The notes: a model not told the origin generated them from the letters alone. Positions 47,015 to 56,123 are shown, counted from the stretch's first letter. The stretch: 64,000 nucleotides of DNA from Dinoroseobacter shibae DFL 12 = DSM 16493 (GCF_000018145.1 NC_009952.1:2542001-2606000), one strand, 5' to 3'. A program made the numbers and translations.

Positions 47015-47926
47015 TCACCGCCCCCAACGCAGGACGAGGGGGTCGAGCGGGCGCAGCAGGTCGATCAGCCGGGCCCGGATCGCCGGGTGCAGGGGCGCGA
47101 TCGGGTGGCGGCAGAATTCCGAGGCGATCACGCCGCCCTCCACCATCGCGGCCTTGCAGGACTGCCAGCCGCATTGGCGGTTCTCGTGGATGATCGCCAT
47201 GGCGACCCGCCCGTAGGCCTCGGTCGCGCCGGAGACATCGCCTGCGTGGTACCTGGTCAGCACGGGCTTGATCTGGTCCACGATCATGCCGCTGGTCATC
47301 GTGCCGGTGGCCCCGGCATCGAGATCGGCCAGCAGGGTGATGGCTTCCTCCCCGTCGAACGGGCCCTCGATGGCCGCACCGCCCTGCGCGATCAAGGCGC
47401 GGATCTTGTTGGCCGCCCTTGGGCACTCGATCTTGAAGAGCTTCACGGCCTCGATCTCGCGCGCCATGCGCACCAGCAGGTCCACGGGCAGATCGACCCC
47501 CGAGAGCGGCGCATCCTGCACCATGATCGGGATGCCCACCTCGCCCACGGCGGCGAACTGCTCGAACGACTGCTCCGGCGTGCCCTTCAGGAGCGCGCCG
47601 TGATAGGGCGGCATCATCATCACGATATCGGCGCCGAGATCCTTGGCAAAGCGCGCGCGCTCCACCGCGATCTGGGTGGCGAAATGGCTGATGGTGACGA
47701 TCACCGGGACACGGCCGGCCACATGCTCCACGCTCAGCCGGGCCAGAACCTCGCGTTCGGCATCGGAAATCAGGAACTGCTCGGAGTAGTTGGCGAGCAC
47801 GCAGATCCCGTCCGCCCCCTGGTCGATCAAACAATCGAGGACCCGCTTCATGCCATCGAGATCGAGGGTGCCATCCTCGTTGAAGGGGGTCGGGGCGACG
47901 GGCCAGATGCCGGAATAGGTGTTCAT
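47015..47926 (-). CDS. DHDPS/NAL-family aldolase or dehydratase (keto-deoxy sugar acid)
   Basis: 303 residues of the dihydrodipicolinate synthase/N-acetylneuraminate lyase superfamily: [21 protein letters not shown] at the N-terminus and the Schiff-base lysine in [11 protein letters not shown] around residue 160. The YNxP tyrosine segment of true DapA is replaced by MVQDAP, so lysine biosynthesis is unlikely. With an aldonate dehydratase and a KGSA-type dehydrogenase in the operon, the best guess is a 2-keto-3-deoxy-pentonate dehydratase or 2-keto-3-deoxy-aldonate aldolase. Overlaps the dehydratase gene by four bases. Confidence 0.8.
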   Translation of the reverse strand: MNTYSGIWPVAPTPFNEDGTLDLDGMKRVLDCLIDQGADGICVLANYSEQFLISDAEREVLARLSVEHVAGRVPVIVTISHFATQIAVERARFAKDLGADIVMMMPPYHGALLKGTPEQSFEQFAAVGEVGIPIMVQDAPLSGVDLPVDLLVRMAREIEAVKLFKIECPRAANKIRALIAQGGAAIEGPFDGEEAITLLADLDAGATGTMTSGMIVDQIKPVLTRYHAGDVSGATEAYGRVAMAIIHENRQCGWQSCKAAMVEGGVIASEFCRHPIAPLHPAIRARLIDLLRPLDPLVLRWGR

Positions 47927-49098
47927 TCTGTGATCTCGAAATGTTTCAGGTGAGCGTCGCTGATGGTGATCCCGAGCCCGGGCGTGTCGTCATCCAGTTG
48001 CAGATAGCCGTCCACCGCCTCGGGATCGCCGTCGAAGATGTAGTAGAACAGCTCATTGCCCACTTCGACGTCGAAGACAGGGAAATACTCGCTGATGGGG
48101 CAGTTCATGTTGGCCATGGTCAGGTGGTAGTTGTGCATCTGGCCCGCATGGGGGATGACGATGATCTGCGCGGCCTCGGCGATGGCGTTGATCTTCTGCG
48201 CCGCGGTGATGCCGCCCACCCGGTTGGTGTCGTATTGCAGCACGCTGACGGCCTTGCGGTTGATCAACTCCGCACAGCCCATGACGCTGAATTCATGCTC
48301 CCCGCCCGAGATCGGCACGATCCCCATGGCGTTCAGCTCCGCATAGCCCGCCACGTCGTCGGCAATCACCGGCTCTTCGAGCCAGCGCGGCTCGAACCGC
48401 TCCAGTTTGGGCAGCATCCGCTTGGTGTAATCGAGGTTCCAGCCCATGTAGCACTCAAGCATCAGGTCCACGTCATAGCCCAGTACCTCGCGCAGGGCCT
48501 CCACGCGCTTGAGGTTCTCGCGCATCCCCGCCGGGCCGTCCTTGGGACCGTAGCCGAACCGGGTCTTGTAGCCTTGGTAGCCATGCTTTTGCGCCTCCTC
48601 GGCCTCTGCCTGCATCGCGGGGATGCTGTCGGCGTAAAGCTTGGAGTAGTAGACCGGGATCTTCTCCTTGGTGCGCCCGCCCAGAAGCTTGAACACCGGC
48701 TTGCCGACCAGCTTGCCCATCAGGTCCCAGATCGCGATGTCGATGGCACTGATCGCGGTCATGCCGATCCCCTTGCGGCCCCAGGCATGGGTGCGGCGAT
48801 ACATCTTTTCCCACAGGTAGGCATAATCGAACGGGTCCTCGCCGATGACCAGGGGCGCATACCATTCGTCGATGGCCTGTTTGACGACGTTGGGCGCCAG
48901 CGCCGCGTTGCCGATCCCGATGGTGCCATCCTCGGTCTCGACCTCGCAGGTCAGCCATTGGTGGAACCGGAAGGAGGCCATGGCGTCGCCCTGGATCCAC
49001 AGCGCATCGGACGCATTGGTGCAGAAATTGCCCTGCGGCGGGACGGTCGGGCCGGTCCAGTTCCAGACGCGCGTACGGACGGATTTGATCTTGGTCAT
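47923..49098 (-). CDS. Enolase-superfamily sugar-acid dehydratase (rhamnonate-dehydratase-like)
   Basis: 391 residues with the mandelate racemase/enolase two-domain layout. The barrel carries metal-ligand candidates in order: LMLECYMGW (Glu where Asp is usual, around residue 214), WLEEPV and ISGGEHEF, then the catalytic-His segment [30 protein letters not shown], with Lys-x-Arg at the end of strand 2, resembles the GPxDGxxGM stretch of L-rhamnonate dehydratases. Predicted reaction: an aldonate to 2-keto-3-deoxyaldonate. Despite the nearby rha operon, that operon is complete without it, so the substrate remains open. Confidence 0.8.
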   Translation of the reverse strand: MTKIKSVRTRVWNWTGPTVPPQGNFCTNASDALWIQGDAMASFRFHQWLTCEVETEDGTIGIGNAALAPNVVKQAIDEWYAPLVIGEDPFDYAYLWEKMYRRTHAWGRKGIGMTAISAIDIAIWDLMGKLVGKPVFKLLGGRTKEKIPVYYSKLYADSIPAMQAEAEEAQKHGYQGYKTRFGYGPKDGPAGMRENLKRVEALREVLGYDVDLMLECYMGWNLDYTKRMLPKLERFEPRWLEEPVIADDVAGYAELNAMGIVPISGGEHEFSVMGCAELINRKAVSVLQYDTNRVGGITAAQKINAIAEAAQIIVIPHAGQMHNYHLTMANMNCPISEYFPVFDVEVGNELFYYIFDGDPEAVDGYLQLDDDTPGLGITISDAHLKHFEITE

Positions 49099-49101
49099 GG
49101 A

Positions 49102-50598
49102 TTACTCTCCGGTTGAAACCATCGGGTCACGTTGCTTGAACAAACGCCAGAAAAACGGCCCGAACAACGCCAGGACGGTCAGAACAAAGAAGAAAAGCGT
49201 GAGCGGCCGGGTAAACATCAGCCACCACTGGTCGTCGAGCATGATCAGGGACTGGCCGAGACGCTTCTCCAGCATGCCGCCGAGGATCAGCCCGATGGCC
49301 AGCGGCACGACCGAGTAGCCGAAGCGCCGCATGAAATAGCCCACGACCCCGGAGGCCAGCGCGATGTAGACATCCAGCATCGACTGGTCGAGCGCATAGG
49401 CCCCGACGATCGAGAAGGTGAAGACAACCGGCCAGAGGATCTGCACCGGCACGAAGGTGACCCGGGCAAAGAGCTTGGCGCCAAACAGGCCCACGAAGAT
49501 GAACGTCACATTGACCAACAGCATGGCCCAGAAGATCGCATAGGCGAACTCGGCCTGTTCGGTGAACATGGTCGGCCCCGGTTGCAACCCGTGCACCATG
49601 AGCCCGGCCAGGATCACCGCCGCCGTGGGGCTGCCCGGAATGCCCAGGGCCAGCGTGGGCACCATGGCCCCCCCGGTGGCCGAATTGTTGGCCGCCTCGG
49701 ACCCGGCAATGCCCTCGATGGCGCCCTTGCCGAACTCTTCGGGGGTCTTGGACCAGCGTCGCGCCTCGTTATAGCCGATCATCGAGGCCACGGTCGCGCC
49801 CTCGGCGGGCAGGATGCCGATGAAGGTCCCGATGCCGGAACTGCGCAGGATGGTGCGCCAGACCTTGCGATAATCCTCCCGCGAGGGCAGCTTGATCGCC
49901 TTCATCTCGATCAGCTTGCGCTTGGCCTGCAGGCGCTCGGCCTGCACCAGCAACTCGGAGATGCCGAAAATACCGATCATCACGGGGACGAAGCCGATGC
50001 CCTCGGACAGCTCGTTGAAGCCGAACGTGAACCGCTCCACCGTGGTCAGCAGGTCCTTGCCCACGGTCGCGAGAAACACGCCCAGCGCCCCGGCGATGAT
50101 GTTCTTGAGCGGCGTGCCATCCCCGATGGTGGCCAGCATCGAGATGCCGAACACGGTCAGCGCGAAGTATTCGGGCGGGGCGAAGTTATAGGCCATGCGC
50201 GCCATCAGCGGCGCTGCCATCATCAGGCACACGACCGAGATGATCCCGCCGATGGTCGAGGACACGGTGGCCATGCCCAGGGCGCGGCCCGCCTCGCCGC
50301 GTTGGGCGAGCGGGTAGCCATCGAGGCAGGTAGTGGCGCTGGCCGAGGTGCCGGGCGTGTTGATCAGGATCGCCGTGATCGCGCCGGCAAAGGTCGCCGC
50401 GCAGTAGATCGTGGTCAGGATCGCGATCGCCGGGATCGGGTCCATGGTAATGGTGAAGGGCAGCAGGAGTGCCGCGCCGGTGGTCGCGTTCAGCCCCGGA
50501 AGCGCGCCGATGATCACCCCGCCGAGCGTGGCCGCGAAGAGCAGCACAAGCAGGGACGGGTCCATCAGGGCGTAGAGGCCCGCAAACAGTGGTTCCAT
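49102..50598 (-). CDS. TTT transporter large membrane subunit (TctA family), system 2
   Basis: 498 residues, about twelve helices. Same family as the gene at 39868-41352 but clearly diverged. Motifs: GALPGLNATTGAALLLPFTITMDPIPAIAILTTIYCAATFAGAITAILINTPGTSASATTCLDGYPLAQRGEAGRALGMA and GILPAEGATVASMIGYNEARRWS in the second half, GIPGSPTAAVILAGLMVHGLQPGP further on. The presence of a second, complete and different TctA-B-C set in one operon suggests uptake of two related compounds. Confidence 0.93.
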   Translation of the reverse strand: MEPLFAGLYALMDPSLLVLLFAATLGGVIIGALPGLNATTGAALLLPFTITMDPIPAIAILTTIYCAATFAGAITAILINTPGTSASATTCLDGYPLAQRGEAGRALGMATVSSTIGGIISVVCLMMAAPLMARMAYNFAPPEYFALTVFGISMLATIGDGTPLKNIIAGALGVFLATVGKDLLTTVERFTFGFNELSEGIGFVPVMIGIFGISELLVQAERLQAKRKLIEMKAIKLPSREDYRKVWRTILRSSGIGTFIGILPAEGATVASMIGYNEARRWSKTPEEFGKGAIEGIAGSEAANNSATGGAMVPTLALGIPGSPTAAVILAGLMVHGLQPGPTMFTEQAEFAYAIFWAMLLVNVTFIFVGLFGAKLFARVTFVPVQILWPVVFTFSIVGAYALDQSMLDVYIALASGVVGYFMRRFGYSVVPLAIGLILGGMLEKRLGQSLIMLDDQWWLMFTRPLTLFFFVLTVLALFGPFFWRLFKQRDPMVSTGE

Positions 50599-50603
50599 GG
50601 TCT

Positions 50604-51044
50604 CTATCCGTACCAGAGGTTGGTGAGCAGGCCCCGCGGGAAGCGGATTCGGAACACCAGGTCAAAGAGCAGGAAGATCAGCAGCGGGCTGAGGACCGAG
50701 ACCAGCCCGATCCCCCAGGGCCGCCGTTCGCCCCAGGTCCAGGCGAGACAGCCGGCAAAGACCCCCAGCCCGAGAAACAGGTCGATCTGCGCCACCAGCG
50801 CGAACACCACGAAGAGCCCCAGGCTGACCCAGACATTGGGGCCCACGGGTTTGTTTTCCTTCGGCGCGTCGAAGATCATCACAAGGACCGACAGCGCCAT
50901 GATCAGCAGCAGCACCATCTGCGGGAAGTCCGACGGCTGCATCCCGCGCAGCAGGATCGGCGGGACCCGGTCGAACTGCGTGCTGAGCCAATAGGCGATC
51001 ATGCAAAAGACAATCGTGCCGCAGGGAACCGCAAATCGCGTCAT
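50604..51044 (-). CDS. TTT transporter small membrane subunit (TctB family), system 2
   Basis: 146 residues from the ATG at 51044 (MTRFAVPCGTIVFCMIAYWL), with AAGGACGGATGAG just upstream; a longer frame to 51101 lacks a ribosome site. Four predicted helices, including MVLLLIMALSVLVMIFD and the second-half VSLGLFVVFALVAQIDLFLGLGVFAGCLAW. Assigned by topology and by position between TctC and TctA genes. Confidence 0.86.
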   Translation of the reverse strand: MTRFAVPCGTIVFCMIAYWLSTQFDRVPPILLRGMQPSDFPQMVLLLIMALSVLVMIFDAPKENKPVGPNVWVSLGLFVVFALVAQIDLFLGLGVFAGCLAWTWGERRPWGIGLVSVLSPLLIFLLFDLVFRIRFPRGLLTNLWYG

Positions 51045-51113
51045 CTCATCCGTCCTTGAAGGGGGAAGGGACCGGCCCGCAACGCCTGGCGGACCGGCCA
51101 TCCGTCGTGCGGC

Positions 51114-52058
51114 TTACTCGATGAAGCCCAGCTCACGCAGGGCGGCATCCATGTCTGCCTGCATCGAGGTGAGCTGGTTGCCCCAGACCTCGGAGCCCGC
51201 GACCGAGCTGGCATCCAGCCCCACGGAAGTCAGGAAGCCCTGATAGACCGTGTGGTTCATGGCGTTCAGGAGCGCCTCTTCGATCTTGGCCGCGACATCG
51301 TCGGGGGTGTCCGCATGGACCACGAAGCCCCGCACGGTGGAGAAGTTGGCGTCGATGCCAAGTTCCTGCGCGGTGGAGACATCGGGCAGACCGCTCATCC
51401 GTTCCGGCGCCAGAACCACGATGGGGCAGATATCGCCCGCTTCGATCTGGGAGCCTGCCTCGGCGAGGTTCAGGACCGCGACATCCACGGCGCCTGCGAC
51501 CAGCTGGGTGGCCAGCTCGCCGCCGCCCTCGAAGGGGACGATCCGCGGGGTGGCAAGCTCGCCGCGCCGGGCGAACATGAAGGCCGACACGTCGTCGATC
51601 CCGCCCAGGTGGGTGGTGCCATAGTTCAGCGGTTCGTCCTTCTGGGCGTCGACGAAGGCCTGGGCGGAGTCGTAGACACCGCAGCGCGTCATCAGGATCT
51701 GTGGATCATCGGTGCCGCGCGCGATCGGGCGCACATCTTCCAGCTTCATGTCGGTCTTGCCCAGCGCCACGGTGGCCGAGTGGCCGATGGTGAAGGTCAG
51801 AATGCTGTGACCGTCCGCGTCCTGGGTCAGGTAATAATCCATGGCGGAGGCCCCGCCCCCGCCGCGCTTGTTGACCACGACCATGTCGGTGCCCAGCTCG
51901 CGCCGCGCCCGGATCATCATCATCCGCGTGGTCACATCCGTGCCACCGCCATTGCCCGCATGGGTGATGACCTCGATGGTCTTGGCCGGAAATTCCTGTG
52001 CAACGACATCACCACCGACAATCGCAGCGGCCGCCGCCAAGGCAAAAACTTTCTTCAT
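51114..52058 (-). CDS. TTT transporter periplasmic binding protein (TctC family), system 2
   Basis: 314 residues from the ATG at 52058 (MKKVFALAAAAAIVGGDVVA-QEFPAKTIEVI), preceded by GGGAGGACTCC; an upstream frame to 52217 runs through the operator palindrome and is rejected. Signal peptide of about 21 residues. The Bug-type glycine-rich loop reads THAGNGGGTDVTTRMMM, followed by VVVNKRGGGGASAMDYYLTQDADGHSIL. It is the first gene of the operon, so its promoter region holds the main control site. Confidence 0.9.
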   Translation of the reverse strand: MKKVFALAAAAAIVGGDVVAQEFPAKTIEVITHAGNGGGTDVTTRMMMIRARRELGTDMVVVNKRGGGGASAMDYYLTQDADGHSILTFTIGHSATVALGKTDMKLEDVRPIARGTDDPQILMTRCGVYDSAQAFVDAQKDEPLNYGTTHLGGIDDVSAFMFARRGELATPRIVPFEGGGELATQLVAGAVDVAVLNLAEAGSQIEAGDICPIVVLAPERMSGLPDVSTAQELGIDANFSTVRGFVVHADTPDDVAAKIEEALLNAMNHTVYQGFLTSVGLDASSVAGSEVWGNQLTSMQADMDAALRELGFIE

Positions 52059-52433
52059 GGAGTCCTCCCGTTCATCCAGCGCATGCAGCGCCCGGACAAC
52101 CGGATACCATGGCATTCGAAATTTTGGAATACCAAAATTTCGAATATCGGGACAGATACGCCTTCGCTGAAGGTTCCCCCTTGGAAACGGGACCATCCGG
52201 ACTTTCACGCGATGCATCTTGCCCGGGGTGACGCGCGTTTTGGCACCGGTCCGTTGGCGCGTTGCGGCGCGACCGGCGCCGTCACGGAGGAGATGAAGGG
52301 GGCGCCCGAGGCCCTAGGGCGTAGCGCCCTGGCATGTGCAGGACCTCGGCTCGGCGCATCCCGAAGGTGCGGCGGGCATCCGATTCACGGCAGGATTTTG
52401 CGGCCGCACAAGCGGACCGGCCTTGCCGTCAGT
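52059..52433. other. 375-bp promoter region of the sugar-acid operon, downstream of murD
   Basis: It contains the long palindrome at 52114-52145 and little else that can be named. From 52218 to 52433 the sequence is GC-rich with no gene, clear hairpin plus T-run or repeat, so no terminator for murD is evident. Confidence 0.55.
52114..52145. promoter_or_regulatory. 32-bp palindrome, GntR-type operator candidate
   Basis: Arms ATTCGAAATTTTGG (52114-52127) and CCAAAATTTCGAAT (52132-52145) are perfect reverse complements around AATA. The core TTGGAATACCAA matches the inverted TTGG-N4-CCAA style of FCD-type GntR operators. It is strikingly AT-rich against GC-rich surroundings and lies 55 bp upstream of the first gene of the operon that encodes a GntR regulator. 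Confidence 0.7.
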
Positions 52434-53828
52434 TCATAAGTACTTCGCCACCTCGGCGATGAAGTCCTCGCCGCGTCGCTCGAAATTGTCGTACTGATCG
52501 AAGCTGGCCGCGGCAGGGGCAAGCAGGATCGTATCGCCCGGTTCGGCTTCGGCCACGGCTGCGGCCACGGCGCGGGCCATGGTCTCGCAGACCTCGTGGG
52601 GAGTGTCGGGAATGCCCAGGGCGAACTCGGCCGCCGAGCGCCCGATCAGGTAGGCCTTGCGGACCCCGCCCAGATGGGGGGTGAGGGCCGCGAGACCGCC
52701 CTCCTTCTCCAGTCCGCCGGCGATCCAGCGGATGCGGTCGAAAGCCTGTAGCGCCTTGGCCGCGCTGTCCACGTTGGTGGCCTTGCTGTCGTTGACGAAG
52801 GTGACGCCGTTCGCGGTGCCGACGATCTGGCTGCGGTGCGGCAGCCCCTTGAAACTGGCAAAGCCCGCCTCGATCTGGCGCGGGGCAAGGCCGAGGCTGC
52901 GGCAGGCGGCATAGGCGCAGGCGGCGTTCTGGTGGTTATGGGCCCCGGGCAGGCCCGGGATCGGGCGCAGGTCGATGGACCCGGTCTGGCGGCCCTTGCG
53001 GTGCTCGGCCAGGAACCCCTTGCGCGCGCTAACGACCCAGCCGGGCCCCGAGGGTTTGGCGGAGGTCACCCGGATCACCCGGTCATCGGCGGGCGCCACG
53101 GAGAGCTGGGAGGCGAGGAACAGGCCCTCGGGCTCGTCGGTGCCGATCACCGCACGGTCCGGCCCGCCGATGGTGAAGAGCCGCCGCTTGGCCGCGAAAT
53201 ACCCACCCATGCCACCGTGACGGTCCAGGTGGTCGGGGCTGAGATTGGTGAAGACCGCGATGTCGGGGGTCAGGGCGCGGGCAAGCTCGGTCTGGTAGCT
53301 CGACAGCTCCAAGACGACGATGCCGCCATCCTCGCCCGGGTCGATGTCGAGCACGCCGCGGCCGATATTGCCGGCCAGCTGGGTGGGCCGGCCCGCCGCC
53401 GTCAGGACGTGGTGGATCAGCGCGGAGGTGGTGGATTTGCCGTTGGAGCCGGTGACCGCGATGACCCGCGGGAGGCTGTCGAACTCGTCCCAGTCCGGCG
53501 TGGCGAAGGAGCGGAAGAACAGGCCGATATCGTTGTCCACGGGGATGCCGAGGGACATGGCCAGCGCGATCGTGGGATTCGGGGTCGGGTAGAGATGGGG
53601 GATGCCCGGCGAGGTGATCAGGGCCGCGACCCCGTCGAAGGCGTCGGCGTGTTTGAGGGGCGCGCAGGCGAAGCCCTCGGCCTCGGCCCGGGCGCGGGCC
53701 TCGGTATTGTCGTCCCAGCACAGCGGCGTGGCACCGCCGGCGCGCAGGGCGCGGGCCGTGGCGAGGCCGGAGCGGCCCAGTCCGAGCACAGCGATGGTTT
53801 CGCCGGAAAATCCGCGCACGGGGATCAT
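52434..53828 (-). CDS. murD: UDP-N-acetylmuramoylalanine--D-glutamate ligase
   Basis: 464 residues from the ATG at 53828 ([28 protein letters not shown]), with CAGGAG upstream; the longer frame to 54002 is repeat-bearing intergenic DNA. Mur ligase with P-loop [18 protein letters not shown] around residue 115, [30 protein letters not shown] and C-terminal [17 protein letters not shown]. Adds D-Glu to UDP-MurNAc-Ala. Same strand as, but 29 kb away from, the ftsW-murG-murC-murB block; no mraY or murF is beside it either. Confidence 0.95.
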   Translation of the reverse strand: MIPVRGFSGETIAVLGLGRSGLATARALRAGGATPLCWDDNTEARARAEAEGFACAPLKHADAFDGVAALITSPGIPHLYPTPNPTIALAMSLGIPVDNDIGLFFRSFATPDWDEFDSLPRVIAVTGSNGKSTTSALIHHVLTAAGRPTQLAGNIGRGVLDIDPGEDGGIVVLELSSYQTELARALTPDIAVFTNLSPDHLDRHGGMGGYFAAKRRLFTIGGPDRAVIGTDEPEGLFLASQLSVAPADDRVIRVTSAKPSGPGWVVSARKGFLAEHRKGRQTGSIDLRPIPGLPGAHNHQNAACAYAACRSLGLAPRQIEAGFASFKGLPHRSQIVGTANGVTFVNDSKATNVDSAAKALQAFDRIRWIAGGLEKEGGLAALTPHLGGVRKAYLIGRSAAEFALGIPDTPHEVCETMARAVAAAVAEAEPGDTILLAPAAASFDQYDNFERRGEDFIAEVAKYL

Positions 53829-53906
53829 GGGGGGCTCCTGTCTGTGGCCGGGTCGTCTGCGGGCGCAAGATGCACCGGGGCGCAGGCGGCGGCAAGGTGG
53901 GGCGGG

Positions 53907-53928
53907 CAAGCGCCTTCGAAGGCGCTTG
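53907..53928. repeat. 22-bp perfect palindrome, copy 1
   Basis: CAAGCGCCTTC followed immediately by its reverse complement. An identical copy lies at 54029-54050. Both are in the 227-bp gap between murD and the lysozyme gene; probably REP-like or part of a termination region. Confidence 0.7.
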
Positions 53929-54028
53929 GCGGGGCGCGGGCGGCCCCGTCGGGACAGAGGATCAAGGGGCGGTGGCGTTGGAACCCGGCTCGCCCCGGCC
54001 ACCGGGCCCGCGGGGTCGAGACCGGGCC

Positions 54029-54050
54029 CAAGCGCCTTCGAAGGCGCTTG
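54029..54050. repeat. 22-bp perfect palindrome, copy 2
   Basis: Identical to 53907-53928 and only 5 bp downstream of the lysozyme stop codon. It could act as an RNA hairpin ending that transcript, though no T-run follows. Confidence 0.7.
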
Positions 54051-54055
54051 CGGGC

Positions 54056-54997
54056 TCAGCGGGTGGGTTGGACGCGGACGTTCACGTCCACATCGCCGCT
54101 AACCCCCGGCACCGCACCCTTGTCGGTGAACTGCCACATCACGGTGTTGAACCCCTCCAGCGCCGCAGGCGCCGAGCCGCTGTCGGTGGGGGCTGCCGTG
54201 TAGTCCGCCAGCCAGACCGGGTAGCGCTTGCCCAGGTCCGCCCCTGCATCGCCGATCCGCGCGGTCCACCAGTCGCGATTGGTGTAGATCACCGGGGTCT
54301 GGCCCGTGGCCAGGGCCACCGCACGCATCCAGGTGTCCACGGCGGCGACGATCTGGGCCGGAGTTTTCTGTTCCCAGCGGTCGACTTTCTTCTCGGTATA
54401 GTCCCATTCCACGTCCAGAACCGGCGGCAGGTCGCTGGAGCTGCGCGCGTCATAGACCGACAGGAAGAACCGCGCCTGGGCCGCCGGATCCGACAGCGCC
54501 GACAGGAAGTGATAGGCCCCACGCGGGATCTTGGCCTTGCCCGCTTCGTTCCAGCTGGTGTCGAACTCGGAATCCTTCACCGTCCGGCCCTGGCTGGCCT
54601 TGATATAGACATAAGCCACCTTGCTCTGGGCCACGTCTGCCCAAGTGATGTTGATCTTCGCGTTGCCCTTCTGGATGTTGTAATGTGACACGTCGATGCC
54701 GAACTCGGTGCTGCCTTCGGGTACGTTCGTGGGAAAGCCGAAGGCGCCGCCCGGGGGGATCACCGATGCCGTGGCCGGCGTCCCGGCGGTTGCGGCGGGC
54801 GCTTCCGTGCCGTCCTGCGTCGCGGGGGCCGTCGGGGAGGGTGTGCCGGACGCCGCGGCGGTCTCCCGCGCGATGGCCTTGCGCTCGGCCCGGGTCAGTT
54901 CCCGGGACGAGATGTCCGCGGGCGGAACCGTGATCAGGGCCAGGGCGAGGACTGTGAGCACGGCCAGCAGGATGGCGCTGAGAGCGGGCATCGACAT
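54056..54997 (-). CDS. GH25 lysozyme (N,O-diacetylmuramidase), membrane-anchored or exported
   Basis: 313 residues, ATG preceded by AAAGGAG. Residues about 5-25 ([20 protein letters not shown]) form an uncleaved anchor or signal peptide. Residues about 45-95 form an Ala/Thr/Pro linker, and the rest is a GH25 barrel: [35 protein letters not shown], catalytic LDVEWD (DxE motif) and VIYTNRDWW. It cleaves the glycan strands of peptidoglycan. It lies 51 bp downstream of the eCIS genes on the same strand, so it may be co-transcribed and help the particle assemble or exit. A housekeeping wall-remodelling role is equally possible. Confidence 0.88.
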   Translation of the reverse strand: MSMPALSAILLAVLTVLALALITVPPADISSRELTRAERKAIARETAAASGTPSPTAPATQDGTEAPAATAGTPATASVIPPGGAFGFPTNVPEGSTEFGIDVSHYNIQKGNAKINITWADVAQSKVAYVYIKASQGRTVKDSEFDTSWNEAGKAKIPRGAYHFLSALSDPAAQARFFLSVYDARSSSDLPPVLDVEWDYTEKKVDRWEQKTPAQIVAAVDTWMRAVALATGQTPVIYTNRDWWTARIGDAGADLGKRYPVWLADYTAAPTDSGSAPAALEGFNTVMWQFTDKGAVPGVSGDVDVNVRVQPTR

Positions 54998-55048
54998 GGG
55001 GTCTCCTTTCAGAGGTGACCGAAACGCGCGCAGGCGCGTAGGGTGGCG

Positions 55049-56080
55049 TCAGACAGTGACATAAATCGTGGACCAGGCCTCGGGGCCGTTGGGCCCCTGT
55101 TCGAGGGCGGTGTTGGCGGGCCCCGGCTGCGGCAGCTGCCGGGGCGGCGGGGGTGGTCCTGCCTCCGCCGGCAGGGTCAGGGCGATGCGGCGGGCGGGGG
55201 CGGGGCGCAGGGCCAGCGGGATCGGCCCCGCGCTCTCGCAGAGCCACACGGTGCGCCCGTTGCGCATCGCCTTGCGCGGGGCGGCAAAGCGCAGCGGGTC
55301 GGGCGCGCTGATGGCCGCGGCGCCGAGATCGCGCGCAGCGCTTCGGCTCTGGAGCACATAGCGCCAGCGCGGGGCGCGGGCCCGGAACCGCACGGTCAGG
55401 GTTCTGGGTGTCTCCCGTGGCCCCACCGGCGTGGCACCCGCCAGCGGCACCGTCACCAGCCCGTAGAGCCGCGCGGGCGGTTCGTCCGACAGGATCAGGT
55501 CGCGCAGCGGCTGGTCGTCGACCTCCAGCCGGTAGGTGCCCTCGGGCACTTCATTCGCCGCAAGGTCGAGGTGACTGTGTTTGCCCGGCGGCAGCGGCGC
55601 GCTCCAGGCGGGGTCGTCGGCGGGGTCGGCGCCAAGGGCGCGCAGGGCCATCCGGCCGCCCGCGACCGCCGCCTCGAGCAACACGCGCCCGCGCCGGGCC
55701 ACCACCGGAAGGGTCCGACCGCGGGCACTGGGAAGGCTGCCCTGCGGATCGAGCCCGCCGGGGCCGAGGCTGAGCGCATCGCGGGCACTTTCGGCGCCCC
55801 AGTCCGGCTCGGTCACAAGTGCGAAATCCGGATCGCGCAAGCCCAGTCGGAAGGTCACCAGCGCCGGCGCCGCGGGGTCGAGCGCGGGAGGCGCGCCAAA
55901 GGGCATCTGGGCATAGATCTCCGCCACATCCTGGGTCACCCGCAGCCGACAACAGCCCCGCCGCAGAGCCGCGGCGGTCTCGGGCGTCGGCTCGAAGGCG
56001 ATCGGCACCGCGGCGGGGTCATAGTAGTCATGGGCGATCCGCAGGCTGAGGAGCGGCGCGAGGGTGATCCCGATGGTCAT
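55049..56080 (-). CDS. Uncharacterised eCIS-associated protein
   Basis: 343 residues starting at an ATG after AGGAGACAGGATA. I do not recognise a named domain. The N-terminus MTIGITLAPLLSLRIAHDYYD looks like a beta-strand entry. The whole is rich in Ala, Pro and Arg with alternating hydrophobic residues (probable beta-sandwich), has no signal peptide or membrane helix, and ends PEAWSTIYVTV. Segments GTYRLEVDDQPLRDLILSD and RTLTVRFRARAPRWRYVLQSRS look like immunoglobulin-like strands. It directly follows the DUF4255 gene (43 bp gap), so a structural, capping or accessory role in the injection particle is the natural guess. Confidence 0.6.
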   Translation of the reverse strand: MTIGITLAPLLSLRIAHDYYDPAAVPIAFEPTPETAAALRRGCCRLRVTQDVAEIYAQMPFGAPPALDPAAPALVTFRLGLRDPDFALVTEPDWGAESARDALSLGPGGLDPQGSLPSARGRTLPVVARRGRVLLEAAVAGGRMALRALGADPADDPAWSAPLPPGKHSHLDLAANEVPEGTYRLEVDDQPLRDLILSDEPPARLYGLVTVPLAGATPVGPRETPRTLTVRFRARAPRWRYVLQSRSAARDLGAAAISAPDPLRFAAPRKAMRNGRTVWLCESAGPIPLALRPAPARRIALTLPAEAGPPPPPRQLPQPGPANTALEQGPNGPEAWSTIYVTV

Positions 56081-56123
56081 TATCCTGTCTCCTGAAGGCT
56101 ACATCCAAGACGGTGGGGCATGG

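Noticed and set aside
47015-47926. dapA (lysine biosynthesis) for the DHDPS-family gene
   Set aside because: The conserved Tyr segment of DapA is replaced by VQDAP, and the neighbours are catabolic sugar-acid enzymes and transporters.
52114-52145. Terminator for a transcript arriving from upstream
   Set aside because: The palindrome is AT-rich, lacks a GC stem and following T-run, and lies at promoter distance from the first gene; an operator is the better reading.
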